Shown piece by piece: positions 1 through 9,009 of a stretch of DNA of 64,000 nt. Position 1 is the first letter of the stretch; each line of letters starts with the position of its first letter. The stretch comes from Sphingomonadales bacterium EhC05 (GTDB lineage Bacteria; Pseudomonadota; Alphaproteobacteria; Sphingomonadales; Sphingomonadaceae): NCBI GenBank assembly GCA_001650955.1, contig LXYP01000005.1, positions 100,014 through 164,013 on the forward strand, in the 5' to 3' direction. The notes beneath the pieces are model-generated. The model saw only the letters and a program-made list of their open reading frames with translations, was not told where the DNA came from and ran no database searches. Position numbers and translations under genes: made by a program.

Positions 1-19
1 GAAGTTGCAACCGCTTAGC

Positions 20-35
20 ATTTGCGTTAGCAAAT
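20..35. promoter_or_regulatory. Perfect inverted repeat upstream of bfr
   Basis: Six-base arms ATTTGC and GCAAAT separated by GTTA, about 105 bases before the bacterioferritin start, followed by an AT-rich stretch (35-55) that could hold a promoter. It could be an operator of an iron-responsive regulator, but the sequence does not match a Fur box I can name. The assignment is inference from position and symmetry only. Confidence 0.25.
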
Positions 36-139
36 CATTGAAATAATTATACTTTTCATCAGAACGAGCCTTCCGTTTCGATCGTCGATGCTCTATATAT
101 TCGGCTATCAACATTATCGGCAACAGGAAGGACGCTGCC

Positions 140-604
140 ATGAAGGGTGATGCCAAAGTCATCGATTTTCTGAATGATGCGCTCAAAAATGAGCTCACTG
201 CAATCAACCAATATTTCCTCCACAGCAAGATGCTCGACAATTGGGGTGTGAAGAAACTCGCCAAGTTCGAATATGAAGAATCGATTGATGAAATGAAACA
301 TGCGGACAAGCTTGCGGATCGCATTCTTTTTCTCGACGGCTTGCCCAATTTTCAGCTGCTCGGACGTTTGAAAATCGGCGAAACTGTCGAAGAAATATTA
401 AAAGCCGATCTGGCGCTTGAACATGAAGCACTGCCCGCTCTCAAAGACGGTATCGAGCATTGTGAAAAAATTCGCGATTATGTGACCCGCGATCTGCTTG
501 CCGAAATCCTCGAAAGCGAAGAAGAGCATGTCGACACGCTGGAACAGCAGTTTGACATGATCGAACGGATGGGCATCGAAAATTACGTGCAGTTGCAGTC
601 CTAA
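140..604 (+). CDS. bfr: Bacterioferritin
   Basis: Haem-containing 24-subunit ferritin of the cytoplasm that oxidises Fe(II) and stores the mineral. At 154 residues it has the normal length. All six ferroxidase-centre ligands of the family are where expected: Glu18, Glu51, His54, Glu94, Glu127 and His130. Met52, the axial haem ligand between paired subunits, is also present. The ATG start at 140 gives the usual short N-terminus directly before the first helix. It stands alone; the next gene (der) points toward it from the other strand, and no ferredoxin (bfd) gene is adjacent. The short palindrome near base 20 may serve its control. Confidence 0.95.
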   Translation: MKGDAKVIDFLNDALKNELTAINQYFLHSKMLDNWGVKKLAKFEYEESIDEMKHADKLADRILFLDGLPNFQLLGRLKIGETVEEILKADLALEHEALPALKDGIEHCEKIRDYVTRDLLAEILESEEEHVDTLEQQFDMIERMGIENYVQLQS

Positions 605-639
605 CCGGCTCAACCGCATCCATCGCTAGCGACTGAACT

Positions 640-693
640 TTCAGCCAAGCCTCTCTGACCAATTCAATCGATTGGCCGAGATGTTTGGCTGAA
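640..693. other. Nested inverted repeat between bfr and der
   Basis: Arms TTCAGCCAA (640-648) and TTGGCTGAA (685-693) pair perfectly and enclose a smaller hairpin with CCAAT/ATTGG arms (659-675). It lies between the convergent ends of bfr and der and could act as a transcript 3' structure. There is no clear U-tract, so I do not call it an intrinsic terminator. Confidence 0.3.
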
Positions 694-767
694 GTCGCGT
701 CGGGGCTTGGACAAGATTATCACCGAAGCCGCGTCTCGCAGCGCCGCCAGGCCAATGAGCCCGAGAC

Positions 768-2159
768 CTATTCCTTGTCGTGATAGGGGTTTTTGGGCGA
801 ACGAATGATCAACCGCACCGGAATGCCGCCAAAACCGAGTTCGCGCCGGATCCCATTCAGCAGGTAGCGTCGATAGCTTTCCGGCAGCGCATCGACCCGC
901 GTCCCGAAAATGACAAAGGACGGCGGCCGCGTCTTCGCCTGGGTGATATAGCGCAATTTGATCCGCTTGCCACCGGGAGCCGGAGGTGGGTTTTCTTCCA
1001 TCGCATCCTCGAACCAGCGGTTGAGCTTGCCTGTAGAAACCCGGCTCGACCAAATCCGTCGCACATTAAATGCGGCCTTCATCAGCTGGTCTATGCCGTT
1101 TCCGGTAAATGCTGAAATCGCGATCAGCGGCACGTCACGGATTTGCGCCAGACCGTCGTCCAGTGCTGTGCGAATGCCATTGAACAATTTGCTCGGCCCT
1201 TCCGCGACATCCCATTTGTTGATCGCAATGATCAGGCAGCGCCCCTCCTGCACAACCCGGTCGGCAATCCGCAAATCCTGCGCTTCGAGCCCTTTGGTCG
1301 CGTCGAGCATCAACACAACCACTTCGGCAAAATCGATCGAATGTCGCGCGTCCGCTACGGACAGTTTCTCGAGCTTGTCCTCGACCTTGGCCTTCTTGCG
1401 CATCCCAGCTGTATCGATCAGCTGCACCTTGCGATCGGGTTCAACCCCGTCGAGCAGCTCCTCTTCGGTCAGCGCGTCATCATGCCAGACCCAGTCCACC
1501 GCGATACTATCACGGGTAATTCCGGCCTCGGGTCCCGTTATCACGCGATCCTCACCCAGCATCTTGTTGATCAACGTTGATTTCCCGGCATTCGGGCGGC
1601 CGACAATCGCCAGCTTGAGCGGCGCGGTTTCATCCTTCGGCTCGTCCTGGGCGGCGGCCATGAAGCCCTCAACATAGGGTTTGATCGCTTGGAACAGATC
1701 GGCGACGCCATCACCATGTTCTGCGCTGAACGGGATTGGATCACCAAATCCGAGTGCATAGCTTTCCAATATGCCTGATTCCGCCTCGCGCCCCTCGGCC
1801 TTGTTGACGAGCAGAATCACCGGTGTTTTTGCACTTCTCAGCCACCGTGCAATCTCTTCATCCAGCGGAGTCAGACCTGCCCGTCCATCGATGACAAAAA
1901 TCGCCAGCTCGGCCCCGTGAACCGCCTGCTCGGTTTGCTTGCGCATCCGGCCAGGCAGGCTTTTGGCATCCTCATCCTCATAGCCCGCAGTGTCGATCAC
2001 GTTAAATTCTAGGCCAAGCAAATTGGCTGCGCCTTCGCGACGGTCACGCGTGACGCCCGGGCGATCGTCAACAAGCGCCAGTTTCTTGCCGACGAGACGA
2101 TTGAATATAGTGGACTTGCCAACGTTGGGCCGCCCGATGATTGCGATATTGGGCAGCAT
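768..2159 (-). CDS. der: Ribosome-assembly GTPase Der (EngA)
   Basis: Double GTPase needed for maturation of the 50S ribosomal subunit. It is 463 residues long, with the family layout of two G domains followed by a KH-like domain. Domain 1 shows the P-loop GRPNVGKS at residues 9-16, DTAG at 56-59 and NKAE at 119-122. Domain 2 shows GRPNAGKS near 187, DTAG and NKWD. The first-domain G4 motif ends in Glu instead of the usual Asp. The ATG at 2159 sits directly on the first beta strand. It is the last gene of a reverse-strand cluster with bamB and yfgM, the same order as in E. coli. Confidence 0.97.
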   Translation of the reverse strand: MLPNIAIIGRPNVGKSTIFNRLVGKKLALVDDRPGVTRDRREGAANLLGLEFNVIDTAGYEDEDAKSLPGRMRKQTEQAVHGAELAIFVIDGRAGLTPLDEEIARWLRSAKTPVILLVNKAEGREAESGILESYALGFGDPIPFSAEHGDGVADLFQAIKPYVEGFMAAAQDEPKDETAPLKLAIVGRPNAGKSTLINKMLGEDRVITGPEAGITRDSIAVDWVWHDDALTEEELLDGVEPDRKVQLIDTAGMRKKAKVEDKLEKLSVADARHSIDFAEVVVLMLDATKGLEAQDLRIADRVVQEGRCLIIAINKWDVAEGPSKLFNGIRTALDDGLAQIRDVPLIAISAFTGNGIDQLMKAAFNVRRIWSSRVSTGKLNRWFEDAMEENPPPAPGGKRIKLRYITQAKTRPPSFVIFGTRVDALPESYRRYLLNGIRRELGFGGIPVRLIIRSPKNPYHDKE

Positions 2160-2188
2160 AATGCCGGTTCCTGTTCCTTAGCTGTGCC

Positions 2189-3520
2189 TTAACGGAAGGC
2201 GGATATCCGACCGCTGTCATCAAGAATGTAAAGCATGCCGCCTGCAACAATCGGCGGCAGCGAGATTCCATTGTTCAACTCGAATAATGTCTGACTTGAC
2301 CCTTCACCTGGCGAAACAGCCACGATATCACCTTCGGTATTGGCGACGATTAGTCTGTTACCTGCAAGCACCGGACCGGTCCAATTGATCGGATTTTTCT
2401 TTTTCTCATCATTTTTGAATGCGGAAAGCTGACTGATCCAGCGAACCTTGCCATTTGGCCGTGCGATACACAATAGCTTGGCATCGTCGGTCAGTACAAA
2501 CACCCATTCGCCCGAGACAACCGGCGTTGTGATGCCCGCAATATTGAGCTCCCATATCCGCTGACCGGTAACCAGCTCATAAGCTGCCATCCGGCCACCC
2601 TGCCCGAGAGCGAACACCCGTCCGCGGTCGATGACAGGATCGGCGTCAATGTCGGACAAGGTCGACACGGACGTCGAAATACTGGTCCGTGCCAAAGCAT
2701 CATCCCATAGATTGCGTCCATTCTCATAGCGATATGCGGTCAATTCTCCGGACGAATATCCCGCCAAAACGGTACCTTGCCCAGCCGAAGGTGCCGCCAC
2801 GCCGAATATGCCGGCCAGGCCAACAGTTCCGGCCTCATTCCACTGGACCGATCCATCCGTCATGCTCAATGCATAAATTTGATTGTCCTGTGTCATCACA
2901 TAGACATTGCCATTTGAAAGCGTCGGAGATCCCCGCAAAGGCCCTGCTGGACGAACCTTCCAGACCTGGCTTCCATCAGCAGCATTCAGCGCGACGACGT
3001 CACCGACGCCATTTGTCGCAAAAACCATGCTGTCGAGAACGCTAACGCCTCCGCCAAACCGCGAAGGGGCATTTCCTTCAACTTCGATCTGAGAAGACCA
3101 GACTTCTGCACCGGTCGCTGCATCGAACGCATAGACTATAGCCCGTGTGTCGATCACAAAAAGCCGCCCACCGGAGACAACCGGCGACGAAGCCAGCCGT
3201 TCGCGTTTGTTGGTTCCGTTGATATTTGCAGTCCAAACCTGTGCCAAACTGCTCCCCAGAGCAACATGACCGACCGATTTGCTAGCGTTGCCGCCGGATT
3301 GCGCCCAATCGCTATTTGCCGTTGCCGCAGGAAGAATGACGGATATGGCAGCCAGTTCAGGATCGATTGTCGCGCCGCTTTCGCCGCTCAAGATCGGCGT
3401 GCGCTTGCCGATCGTGGGTGTATTTTTCTTGGCATCGCCATCGCCCCCACCCAGAACGCCGCAACCCGACAGGAGCGACAAAGCCAATAGGCTTCCCAGT
3501 AATTTCGTGCCCGTTTTCAT
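2189..3520 (-). CDS. bamB: Outer-membrane assembly lipoprotein BamB-like
   Basis: Beta-propeller lipoprotein of the BAM complex, which folds outer-membrane proteins. The N-terminus is a lipoprotein signal with lipobox LSGC and acylated Cys20. The rest (443 residues) is a series of PQQ-like blades of the type 'VYAFDAATGAEVW' and 'VVALNAADGSQVWKV'. Its start overlaps the stop of the upstream yfgM-like gene by one base (TAATG), so the two are probably translationally coupled; der follows 29 bases downstream. The gene order yfgM-bamB-der supports BamB over a generic PQQ-repeat protein or a dehydrogenase. Confidence 0.92.
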   Translation of the reverse strand: MKTGTKLLGSLLALSLLSGCGVLGGGDGDAKKNTPTIGKRTPILSGESGATIDPELAAISVILPAATANSDWAQSGGNASKSVGHVALGSSLAQVWTANINGTNKRERLASSPVVSGGRLFVIDTRAIVYAFDAATGAEVWSSQIEVEGNAPSRFGGGVSVLDSMVFATNGVGDVVALNAADGSQVWKVRPAGPLRGSPTLSNGNVYVMTQDNQIYALSMTDGSVQWNEAGTVGLAGIFGVAAPSAGQGTVLAGYSSGELTAYRYENGRNLWDDALARTSISTSVSTLSDIDADPVIDRGRVFALGQGGRMAAYELVTGQRIWELNIAGITTPVVSGEWVFVLTDDAKLLCIARPNGKVRWISQLSAFKNDEKKKNPINWTGPVLAGNRLIVANTEGDIVAVSPGEGSSQTLFELNNGISLPPIVAGGMLYILDDSGRISAFR

Positions 3521-4221
3521 TATTCTGTTTCCTCCTCGGCGGCCGGAACCGCTGCAGTCGCGTCACTGTCCTCGTCCAGTTCGACCGCGTCGATACCCTC
3601 TACGCCGGCCATTTGTAAGGCGCGTGATCTAATCGTCGATGGCACATTGTCATCCTTCGCCAATTGCGCAAATAGCGGGCCTGCGAGATCGGATTTATCT
3701 TGGTTGAGATACGAAATTGCCACCATTTCTCCGGCACTACCGAACCAAGGATTGCCCGGGACTGCTAATGATTTCAACCGGTCAATCACTTCCTGTGGCT
3801 TCAACACGTCAAATTCCGAAGCTGTCTGGCGGATGAGGGCCAAGTCGCGGAAAGGTTGCGGCAATGAATCATCACCGACGATCGCATCATAGCCTGCAAT
3901 CGCCGCTTTCGGATCATCTTTCTCGAGCGCGATATTCGCTTGCAACATCTGTGCAGCAGCCCGGTAACCGTCCTGCTTGGCATCCACAAGAGCATCCAGT
4001 GCCTTGGACGCTCCATCCAAATTATTCTGCCTGACGCTGTCAACCGCAGCGACATATTCTTCGCTGCGGATACCAGAATCTTCATTCTGACTGTTCTGAT
4101 AGAAAATCCAGCCTGCCAATGAGCCCAGGCCAATGATCAGAACCGCCGCGATCCAGAGACCGTAGCGCGTAGCGAAATTCTTAAATTCGTCTTGGCGGAC
4201 CGCATCGTCCACTTCCCGCAT
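3520..4221 (-). CDS. YfgM-like TPR membrane protein
   Basis: Single-pass inner-membrane protein with a periplasmic TPR-like region (YfgM/DUF2133-type), a family linked in E. coli to SecYEG and periplasmic chaperones. From the start chosen here (ATG at 4221) there are 233 residues: a short cytosolic segment, one membrane helix (around WIAAVLIIGLGSLAGWIFY), then helical repeats and an acidic, alanine-rich tail. The reading frame stays open upstream to a GTG at 4329, but that gives a charged, unstructured extension with no ribosome-binding site. The ATG at 4221 has AGGAG nine bases before it. It is first in the yfgM-bamB-der cluster. Confidence 0.82.
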   Translation of the reverse strand: MREVDDAVRQDEFKNFATRYGLWIAAVLIIGLGSLAGWIFYQNSQNEDSGIRSEEYVAAVDSVRQNNLDGASKALDALVDAKQDGYRAAAQMLQANIALEKDDPKAAIAGYDAIVGDDSLPQPFRDLALIRQTASEFDVLKPQEVIDRLKSLAVPGNPWFGSAGEMVAISYLNQDKSDLAGPLFAQLAKDDNVPSTIRSRALQMAGVEGIDAVELDEDSDATAAVPAAEEETE

Positions 4222-4438
4222 GAAAACCTGCTCCTGGCGATCAGGTTCTTCTTCCGGTGTCTTCTTATCGTCTTTGGCCAAGGTGGCATCCTTAAATCTG
4301 GTTTTGGCGGTCCTCGATCGGGCCGACACTTCCGTTCTGTATCGGGCTGTCCTTTAACGCCCGAAATCACAAATGTAAAAGTCTATTGACCATTTCTATA
4401 GGCTGAACGGAAACAGCAAGCTTACACGGAATTGCGGG

Positions 4439-5311
4439 CTATTTCTTGGGCTGATACAATTGATCTGGCCCGGGAAAGCTGCGTTCCCGCACTTCTTCAG
4501 CATATTGTGCAGCTGCTTGCTCGATATCGTCAGAAATATTGTGGTAGCGTTTTACAAAGCGGGCGGTGCGTTCAAACATGCCGAGCATATCTTCCGTTAC
4601 CAAAACCTGCCCGTCACATTGGGCAGAAGCACCGATGCCAATCGTGATTGCCTGGACCGATTTGGTTGCTTCAATGGCGATCGGCTCCAATACGCCTTCA
4701 AGAACAATGGCAAAGGCGCCGGCCTTGTCTAGCGCAACCGCATCACCAACAATTTTTTTAGCTTCGACGTCACTGCGACCACGCGCCGCATAACCGCCAA
4801 GGACATTGATTGCCTGAGGCGTCAGTCCGACATGGCCAACCACCGGAATCCCGCGCTGAACGAGAAAAGCAACTGTTTCTGCCATGACCTCGCCGCCTTC
4901 CAGCTTGACCGCGGCTGCCCCGGTATCCTTCAAAATCCGGGCTGCGTTTTCATAGGCCTGCTGTGGAGATGCCTCATAAGAGCCAAAGGGCATATCGACG
5001 ACGACGACGCTATGGTAGCTGCCGCGAACCACAGCGGCGCCGTGATTGCACATCATCTCCAGAGTCACTGGAATAGTGGAATCGAGACCATAGATGACCT
5101 GAGCCAGCGAATCACCGACGAGAAGCATGTCACAATGGGCATCAAGAAGCTGGGCGCTTCGGGCGGTATAAGCGGTTAGCATAACCACCGGTTCCTCTGT
5201 AACGCCATCGATCTTGCGGCCCTGTATTTTGGGAACAGAGAGCCGTCGCATGGGTTGCGGGGTCGGGTGAGCACGACTGGTCGACGTGTCGAGTTTATAA
5301 GTTGTGGACAT
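4439..5311 (-). CDS. panB: 3-methyl-2-oxobutanoate hydroxymethyltransferase
   Basis: First committed step of pantothenate synthesis: it transfers a hydroxymethyl group from methylene-tetrahydrofolate to 2-oxoisovalerate to give ketopantoate. The 290 residues carry the family signatures [25 protein letters not shown] (metal-binding Asp), [18 protein letters not shown] and GHVGLTPQ, all in TIM-barrel order. A second possible start ([11 protein letters not shown], residue 21) would remove a proline-rich leader. No panC lies next to it. Divergent from the MFS gene at 5452. Confidence 0.95.
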   Translation of the reverse strand: MSTTYKLDTSTSRAHPTPQPMRRLSVPKIQGRKIDGVTEEPVVMLTAYTARSAQLLDAHCDMLLVGDSLAQVIYGLDSTIPVTLEMMCNHGAAVVRGSYHSVVVVDMPFGSYEASPQQAYENAARILKDTGAAAVKLEGGEVMAETVAFLVQRGIPVVGHVGLTPQAINVLGGYAARGRSDVEAKKIVGDAVALDKAGAFAIVLEGVLEPIAIEATKSVQAITIGIGASAQCDGQVLVTEDMLGMFERTARFVKRYHNISDDIEQAAAQYAEEVRERSFPGPDQLYQPKK

Positions 5312-5451
5312 AAACTATGTTTAGCTTCACTTTTCAGATAAGACCAGTAGCCTGTGATAACGATTATCGATTGCCTTCAAAATATTATTGAGGCACTCTT
5401 AAATCGTCTCACGACTCATCAAAATCAGATCTCCAATATTTGGAATTATTC

Positions 5452-6684
5452 ATGCCTGTGGCCCGAAAGCCAGAGTACATATTGCTGTTCGTTGCGTTCA
5501 TCGTGTTTATCGACATGATGGGCATCGGATTGATATTGCCTGTCATGCCTTCTCTGATCGAAGGGATAACGAATACATCAATCGATCGCGCCGCCGAAAT
5601 CGGAGGCTGGCTGCTCTTTGCCTATGCGATGATGCAATTCCTGTTCGCCCCGATCATCGGCGGCTTGAGCGACAGATTCGGGCGGCGGCCCGTTCTGCTC
5701 ATCACCCTGTTTCTGCTAGGGCTCGACTATGCAATCATGGCCTGGGCACCCACTTTGCTATGGTTGTTCATCGGCCGGATATTGTCCGGCATCATGGGCG
5801 CCAGCTGGGCGGCAGCGAACAGTTGCGTCGCTGATGTGACATCAGCAGCAGAGCGAGGCAAATATTTCGGCATCCTCGGCGGTGCCGGTGCGATGGGCTT
5901 CGTGCTCGGTCCCGGTATCGGCGGCGTTCTTGGCGAATATGGCGACCGGCTGCCGTTTATCGCCGCGTCGATTCTTGCGCTGGTCGGGACAGCGGTCGGC
6001 ATATTGATATTGAAGGAAACACTGCCCAAGGCGAAACAGCGCTCCTTTTCGATCACCCGGGCCAATCCCATGGGCAGTATCATCCAAATGAGCAAAACGC
6101 CGCTCGTGCTCGGTTTCCTGTCGACCATATTCATTCTGCAACTGGCGGCTCAGGCACAGATTGCCGTCTGGGCCTATTGGTTGATTGAACGGTTTGACTG
6201 GAGCGTCCTGAAAATCGGACTGAGTGTCGCCTTGTTCGGGATATTGCTAGCGGTGGTCCAGGGCGTTTTGACGGGACCCGTGATCAAGACATTCGGCGAA
6301 CGACGCGCGGGCCAATTCGGGCTATTGTTCGGGATACCGGCCTATCTGATCTTCGCGTTCGCGCCCAATGACTGGTTTGTCTTTGTCGGGATCATCGTGG
6401 GTGCGGCAAGCGGCTTCGCTTTTCCCGCCATGCAGCAGATGATGAGCAGCCGGATCGGTGAAGATGCCCAAGGCGAACTGCAAGGATCGATTGCAAGCAC
6501 GATCAGCCTGACTTCGATCATCGGCCCGGTGATGATGACGGGCGTATTCGGCGCCTATGCGGATGGCGTGGGTCTCTATTTCCCCGGTGCACCGTTCGTC
6601 CTCGGCGCCATCTTGATGCTGGCGGCGATATTCATCTACGCCTTCACCGTTCGGCGGCACTACTCGGTGACAGATACTGCCTGA
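5452..6684 (+). CDS. MFS exporter, TCR/Tet-like
   Basis: Twelve-helix major facilitator protein (410 residues) resembling the TetA/TCR group of drug-proton antiporters. Visible signatures are FIDMMGIGLILPVMP in helix 1, GGLSDRFGRRPVLL in the loop between helices 2 and 3 (motif A), and the GELQGSIAS segment typical of TetA-type carriers. A TTG four codons upstream keeps the frame open, but the ATG at 5452 with TGGA seven bases before it is the better start. The last 25 bases overlap the 3' end of the convergent glycerophosphodiesterase gene. No TetR gene is adjacent; the substrate is unknown. Confidence 0.85.
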   Translation: MPVARKPEYILLFVAFIVFIDMMGIGLILPVMPSLIEGITNTSIDRAAEIGGWLLFAYAMMQFLFAPIIGGLSDRFGRRPVLLITLFLLGLDYAIMAWAPTLLWLFIGRILSGIMGASWAAANSCVADVTSAAERGKYFGILGGAGAMGFVLGPGIGGVLGEYGDRLPFIAASILALVGTAVGILILKETLPKAKQRSFSITRANPMGSIIQMSKTPLVLGFLSTIFILQLAAQAQIAVWAYWLIERFDWSVLKIGLSVALFGILLAVVQGVLTGPVIKTFGERRAGQFGLLFGIPAYLIFAFAPNDWFVFVGIIVGAASGFAFPAMQQMMSSRIGEDAQGELQGSIASTISLTSIIGPVMMTGVFGAYADGVGLYFPGAPFVLGAILMLAAIFIYAFTVRRHYSVTDTA

Positions 6685-7736
6685 GCCGGATTGTCGCTGA
6701 ACAGACCATCGATACCGGCAGCAACAAAGGCGCGGATTTCGCCTTCCAAATCTCCGTCATCCGCCGGAGCAATCCCGCTTTTGAAATTGGTGGGCAAGAA
6801 GTAATTTTCGCGCCGGAACGTCCACGGATGGACAAGCAGGCCCGCCCGGTGCGCGCGCTCAACCAGCCCGGTCGGTTCGCCGAGCAGTCCCATGGCATTG
6901 CGCGCGATCACCATATTTTTGGACGGACCGATGCCATCTGCATAGCCGGCAATCGCCGCCAGACCGGACGCACTGACCATAGCAGCATAGCTCTCGCCCG
7001 GTTGATCCGGCGGCCCGCCTTCTTCGGCCAACAACTGCACCAGCCGGACCTTGGTCTTCTGGTTGAGTAGCTTGAGATTGCCTGTTTCAAACGACTGAAT
7101 GAACACCGGATCATCGGCACCATCAAATCCATATTTTGCGAGCAGTTCCAGCAGCGGCGCGTCGTGCGCCAATCCGATCGAGGTAAAATAGCTGGGATGT
7201 TTGGTTTCTGGATAGACGCCAATCCGCTCACCGCTCTTGTCTTCATGCGCTTTGAGTAGCGATAATATCTCTTCGAAAGTCGGCACCGCAAACTGCCCAT
7301 CATATTGCATATTTGCCGTCCGCAACTCGGGCAGCCGCTCCTTGGCGCGCAGTTTTTTCAGTTCAGCAAGGGTGAAATCCTCGGTGAACCAGCCGGAATA
7401 TTCCTGACCATCAATCATCTTGCTGGTCTTGCGATCTGCGAACTCCGGTCTGTCAGCGACATCGGTGGTCCCGCCAATCTCATTCTCGTGCCGGGCGACC
7501 AGCACGCCATCCTTGGTCAGCACGAGATCCGGTTCGATAAAATCCGCACCCTGATCAATCGCCAGTTGATAGGCGGCCAGCGTATGTTCCGGGCGCTCCC
7601 CGCTGGCGCCACGATGGGCGATGATGATCGGTGGTTCAGCGTTCAGCGTTGATATCATGTCACTATTCTCTGGTGCCTCAGCACAAGCTGCAATTGCCAA
7701 TATGGCCATAAAAGACACGCAAATTCGCAACATCAA
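6660..7736 (-). CDS. Lipoprotein glycerophosphodiester phosphodiesterase
   Basis: Hydrolyses glycerophosphodiesters to an alcohol and glycerol-3-phosphate in the periplasm (GlpQ-type, TIM barrel). It is 358 residues long with a lipoprotein signal (IAAC, Cys18). The catalytic core is visible: HRGASGERPEHT with the first His at 41, FIEPDLVLTKDGV (metal-binding Glu/Asp), and the second His in ARHENE. An internal insert of about 50 residues before EVYPETKH-like 'GVYPETKHP' is normal for GlpQ. It is the last gene of a four-gene reverse operon and overlaps the stop region of the DUF427 gene by four bases. Confidence 0.9.
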   Translation of the reverse strand: MMLRICVSFMAILAIAACAEAPENSDMISTLNAEPPIIIAHRGASGERPEHTLAAYQLAIDQGADFIEPDLVLTKDGVLVARHENEIGGTTDVADRPEFADRKTSKMIDGQEYSGWFTEDFTLAELKKLRAKERLPELRTANMQYDGQFAVPTFEEILSLLKAHEDKSGERIGVYPETKHPSYFTSIGLAHDAPLLELLAKYGFDGADDPVFIQSFETGNLKLLNQKTKVRLVQLLAEEGGPPDQPGESYAAMVSASGLAAIAGYADGIGPSKNMVIARNAMGLLGEPTGLVERAHRAGLLVHPWTFRRENYFLPTNFKSGIAPADDGDLEGEIRAFVAAGIDGLFSDNPAQAVSVTE

Positions 7737-8017
7737 CCAGAGACTTCAACATCATTTCGAAAGGCAATCCGGTCTTTGATTTCTGCGGCGGCTTCTTTGG
7801 GTGTGGGATAATACCATGCTGCATCCGGATTGGTCTCTCCGTCGACAATCAAGCTGTGATAAGAGGCGTCACCCTTCCATGGACAATGGCTCGATGTGTC
7901 ACTGTGCAGCAGATATTTCGACCAGACCGCATCGCGCGGGAAATAGTGATTTCCTTCGACAATCACTGTGTTTTCGCTCTCCGCAAGTACCACATCATTC
8001 CATTTTGCCGTGACCAC
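7733..8017 (-). CDS. DUF427 domain protein
   Basis: Small soluble protein of the DUF427 family (94 residues); the function is not known. Family marks are VEGNHYFPRDAV, the CPWKGDASY core and the PTPKEAAAEIKDRIAF end. The start is decided by the sequence: GTG at 8017 has AAAGGAG six bases before it and overlaps the stop of the upstream DUF457 gene as TAGTG. The frame is open further upstream, but that part reads through the other gene. It is translationally coupled on both sides. Confidence 0.85.
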   Translation of the reverse strand: MVTAKWNDVVLAESENTVIVEGNHYFPRDAVWSKYLLHSDTSSHCPWKGDASYHSLIVDGETNPDAAWYYPTPKEAAAEIKDRIAFRNDVEVSG

Positions 8018-8538
8018 TATATTCTCCTTTTCCTGATACCAAGACCCGCGGCAGCAATCAGTGTCAACGGTATCCAAATCCATATCGCTTCGGACGACAA
8101 CACTTTGATACCACGCATGCTGATAAAATTGGAAATCCCAATCGGCGATACGGCAATCGGGGTAAATGGAGCAAAATAGCGCCCATCGTCAAACGGCCAG
8201 AACAACGCCGCGCCAAGACCGCCATTGGTCAGCATGTCGAGCAACCCGTGCGATGCCATCGCGATAAACAGGAAAACAGCCGCAACAATATAGCGATCGG
8301 GACGCAGCACAGCCGCGGCAAACAAGGCAGCGACGGCTGCGAAAATCAGACTGTGGGTGGCTCCGCGATGCCCCCAGCTGTCTGCATAGTCGATATCAAA
8401 CCGAAATCCGACAACGTCTGCATCGGGCAACATGGCGAAAACCAGTCCGGTCGCGATCACCGGCCATGAGAGCCTGCTTCGCCCCAAAATCAGCGCACCG
8501 GCAAGCGGCACAGCTGCATGGGACATGACCGTTGGCAC
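8017..8538 (-). CDS. DUF457/YdjM-type membrane-bound metal-dependent hydrolase
   Basis: Inner-membrane protein of 173 residues with four or five hydrophobic helices, of the family annotated as 'metal-dependent hydrolase' (DUF457, related to YdjM). Conserved polar residues sit at helix ends: the first His in MSHAAVPLA, the LPDADVVGF acidic motif, HRGATHS and SHGLLDMLT. GTG at 8538 overlaps the upstream stop as TAGTG; an ATG four codons later is also possible. Activity in this family is predicted, not shown. Part of the reverse operon 8906 to 6660. Confidence 0.8.
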   Translation of the reverse strand: MPTVMSHAAVPLAGALILGRSRLSWPVIATGLVFAMLPDADVVGFRFDIDYADSWGHRGATHSLIFAAVAALFAAAVLRPDRYIVAAVFLFIAMASHGLLDMLTNGGLGAALFWPFDDGRYFAPFTPIAVSPIGISNFISMRGIKVLSSEAIWIWIPLTLIAAAGLGIRKRRI

Positions 8539-8906
8539 TAGCTGTTCCGCGCTGCCAGGCCCGCCGCTTCATAATCGGATGCCTTGAACCCGACGACCAG
8601 TTCCTCTCCATGTTCGAGAACCGGACGTTTGATCATGCTGGGATTTTCTTCCATCAACATGATCGCACTATTCTCGTCGATATTTTCTTTCATCATGTCG
8701 GGCAGCTTGCGAAAAGTTGTGCCGCGTTTGTTGAGCAGAGCTTCCCAACCAACCTGCATCACCCAAAGCTCCAGAAGATCCTTGGTAATTCCGGACTTCT
8801 TATAATCATGAAAGACATAGTTGATGCCATTTCTTTCCATCCAGTTGCGCGCCTTCTTGATGGTGTCGCAATTGGAAATGCCATACATTTTGGTTTCATT
8901 AGCCAT
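8538..8906 (-). CDS. ArsC/Spx-fold protein, YffB-like
   Basis: Thioredoxin-like protein of the ArsC/Spx family, closest by eye to YffB: it starts MYGISNCDTIKKAR, so it has the single Cys of the CxxT form and no CxxC. The 122 residues also contain the family segment PSMIKRPVLEHGEELVVGF near the C-terminus. YffB-type proteins are thought to act as glutathione-dependent thiol reductases; arsenate reduction is not implied. First gene of a four-gene reverse operon with one- and four-base overlaps. Confidence 0.85.
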   Translation of the reverse strand: MANETKMYGISNCDTIKKARNWMERNGINYVFHDYKKSGITKDLLELWVMQVGWEALLNKRGTTFRKLPDMMKENIDENSAIMLMEENPSMIKRPVLEHGEELVVGFKASDYEAAGLAARNS

Positions 8907-9009
8907 GGTCTCGGTCCTGTTTTTACATCATGCATTTTCGCTGATCAGCGCGATTCCCAAACGGACTTAGTCAGAATTGGCGGTTGCGCAAGGGGGAATT
9001 GGCTCTTGC

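Noticed and set aside
664..1053. 129-codon reverse frame overlapping the der end
   Set aside because: Out-of-frame reading of the der 3' end.
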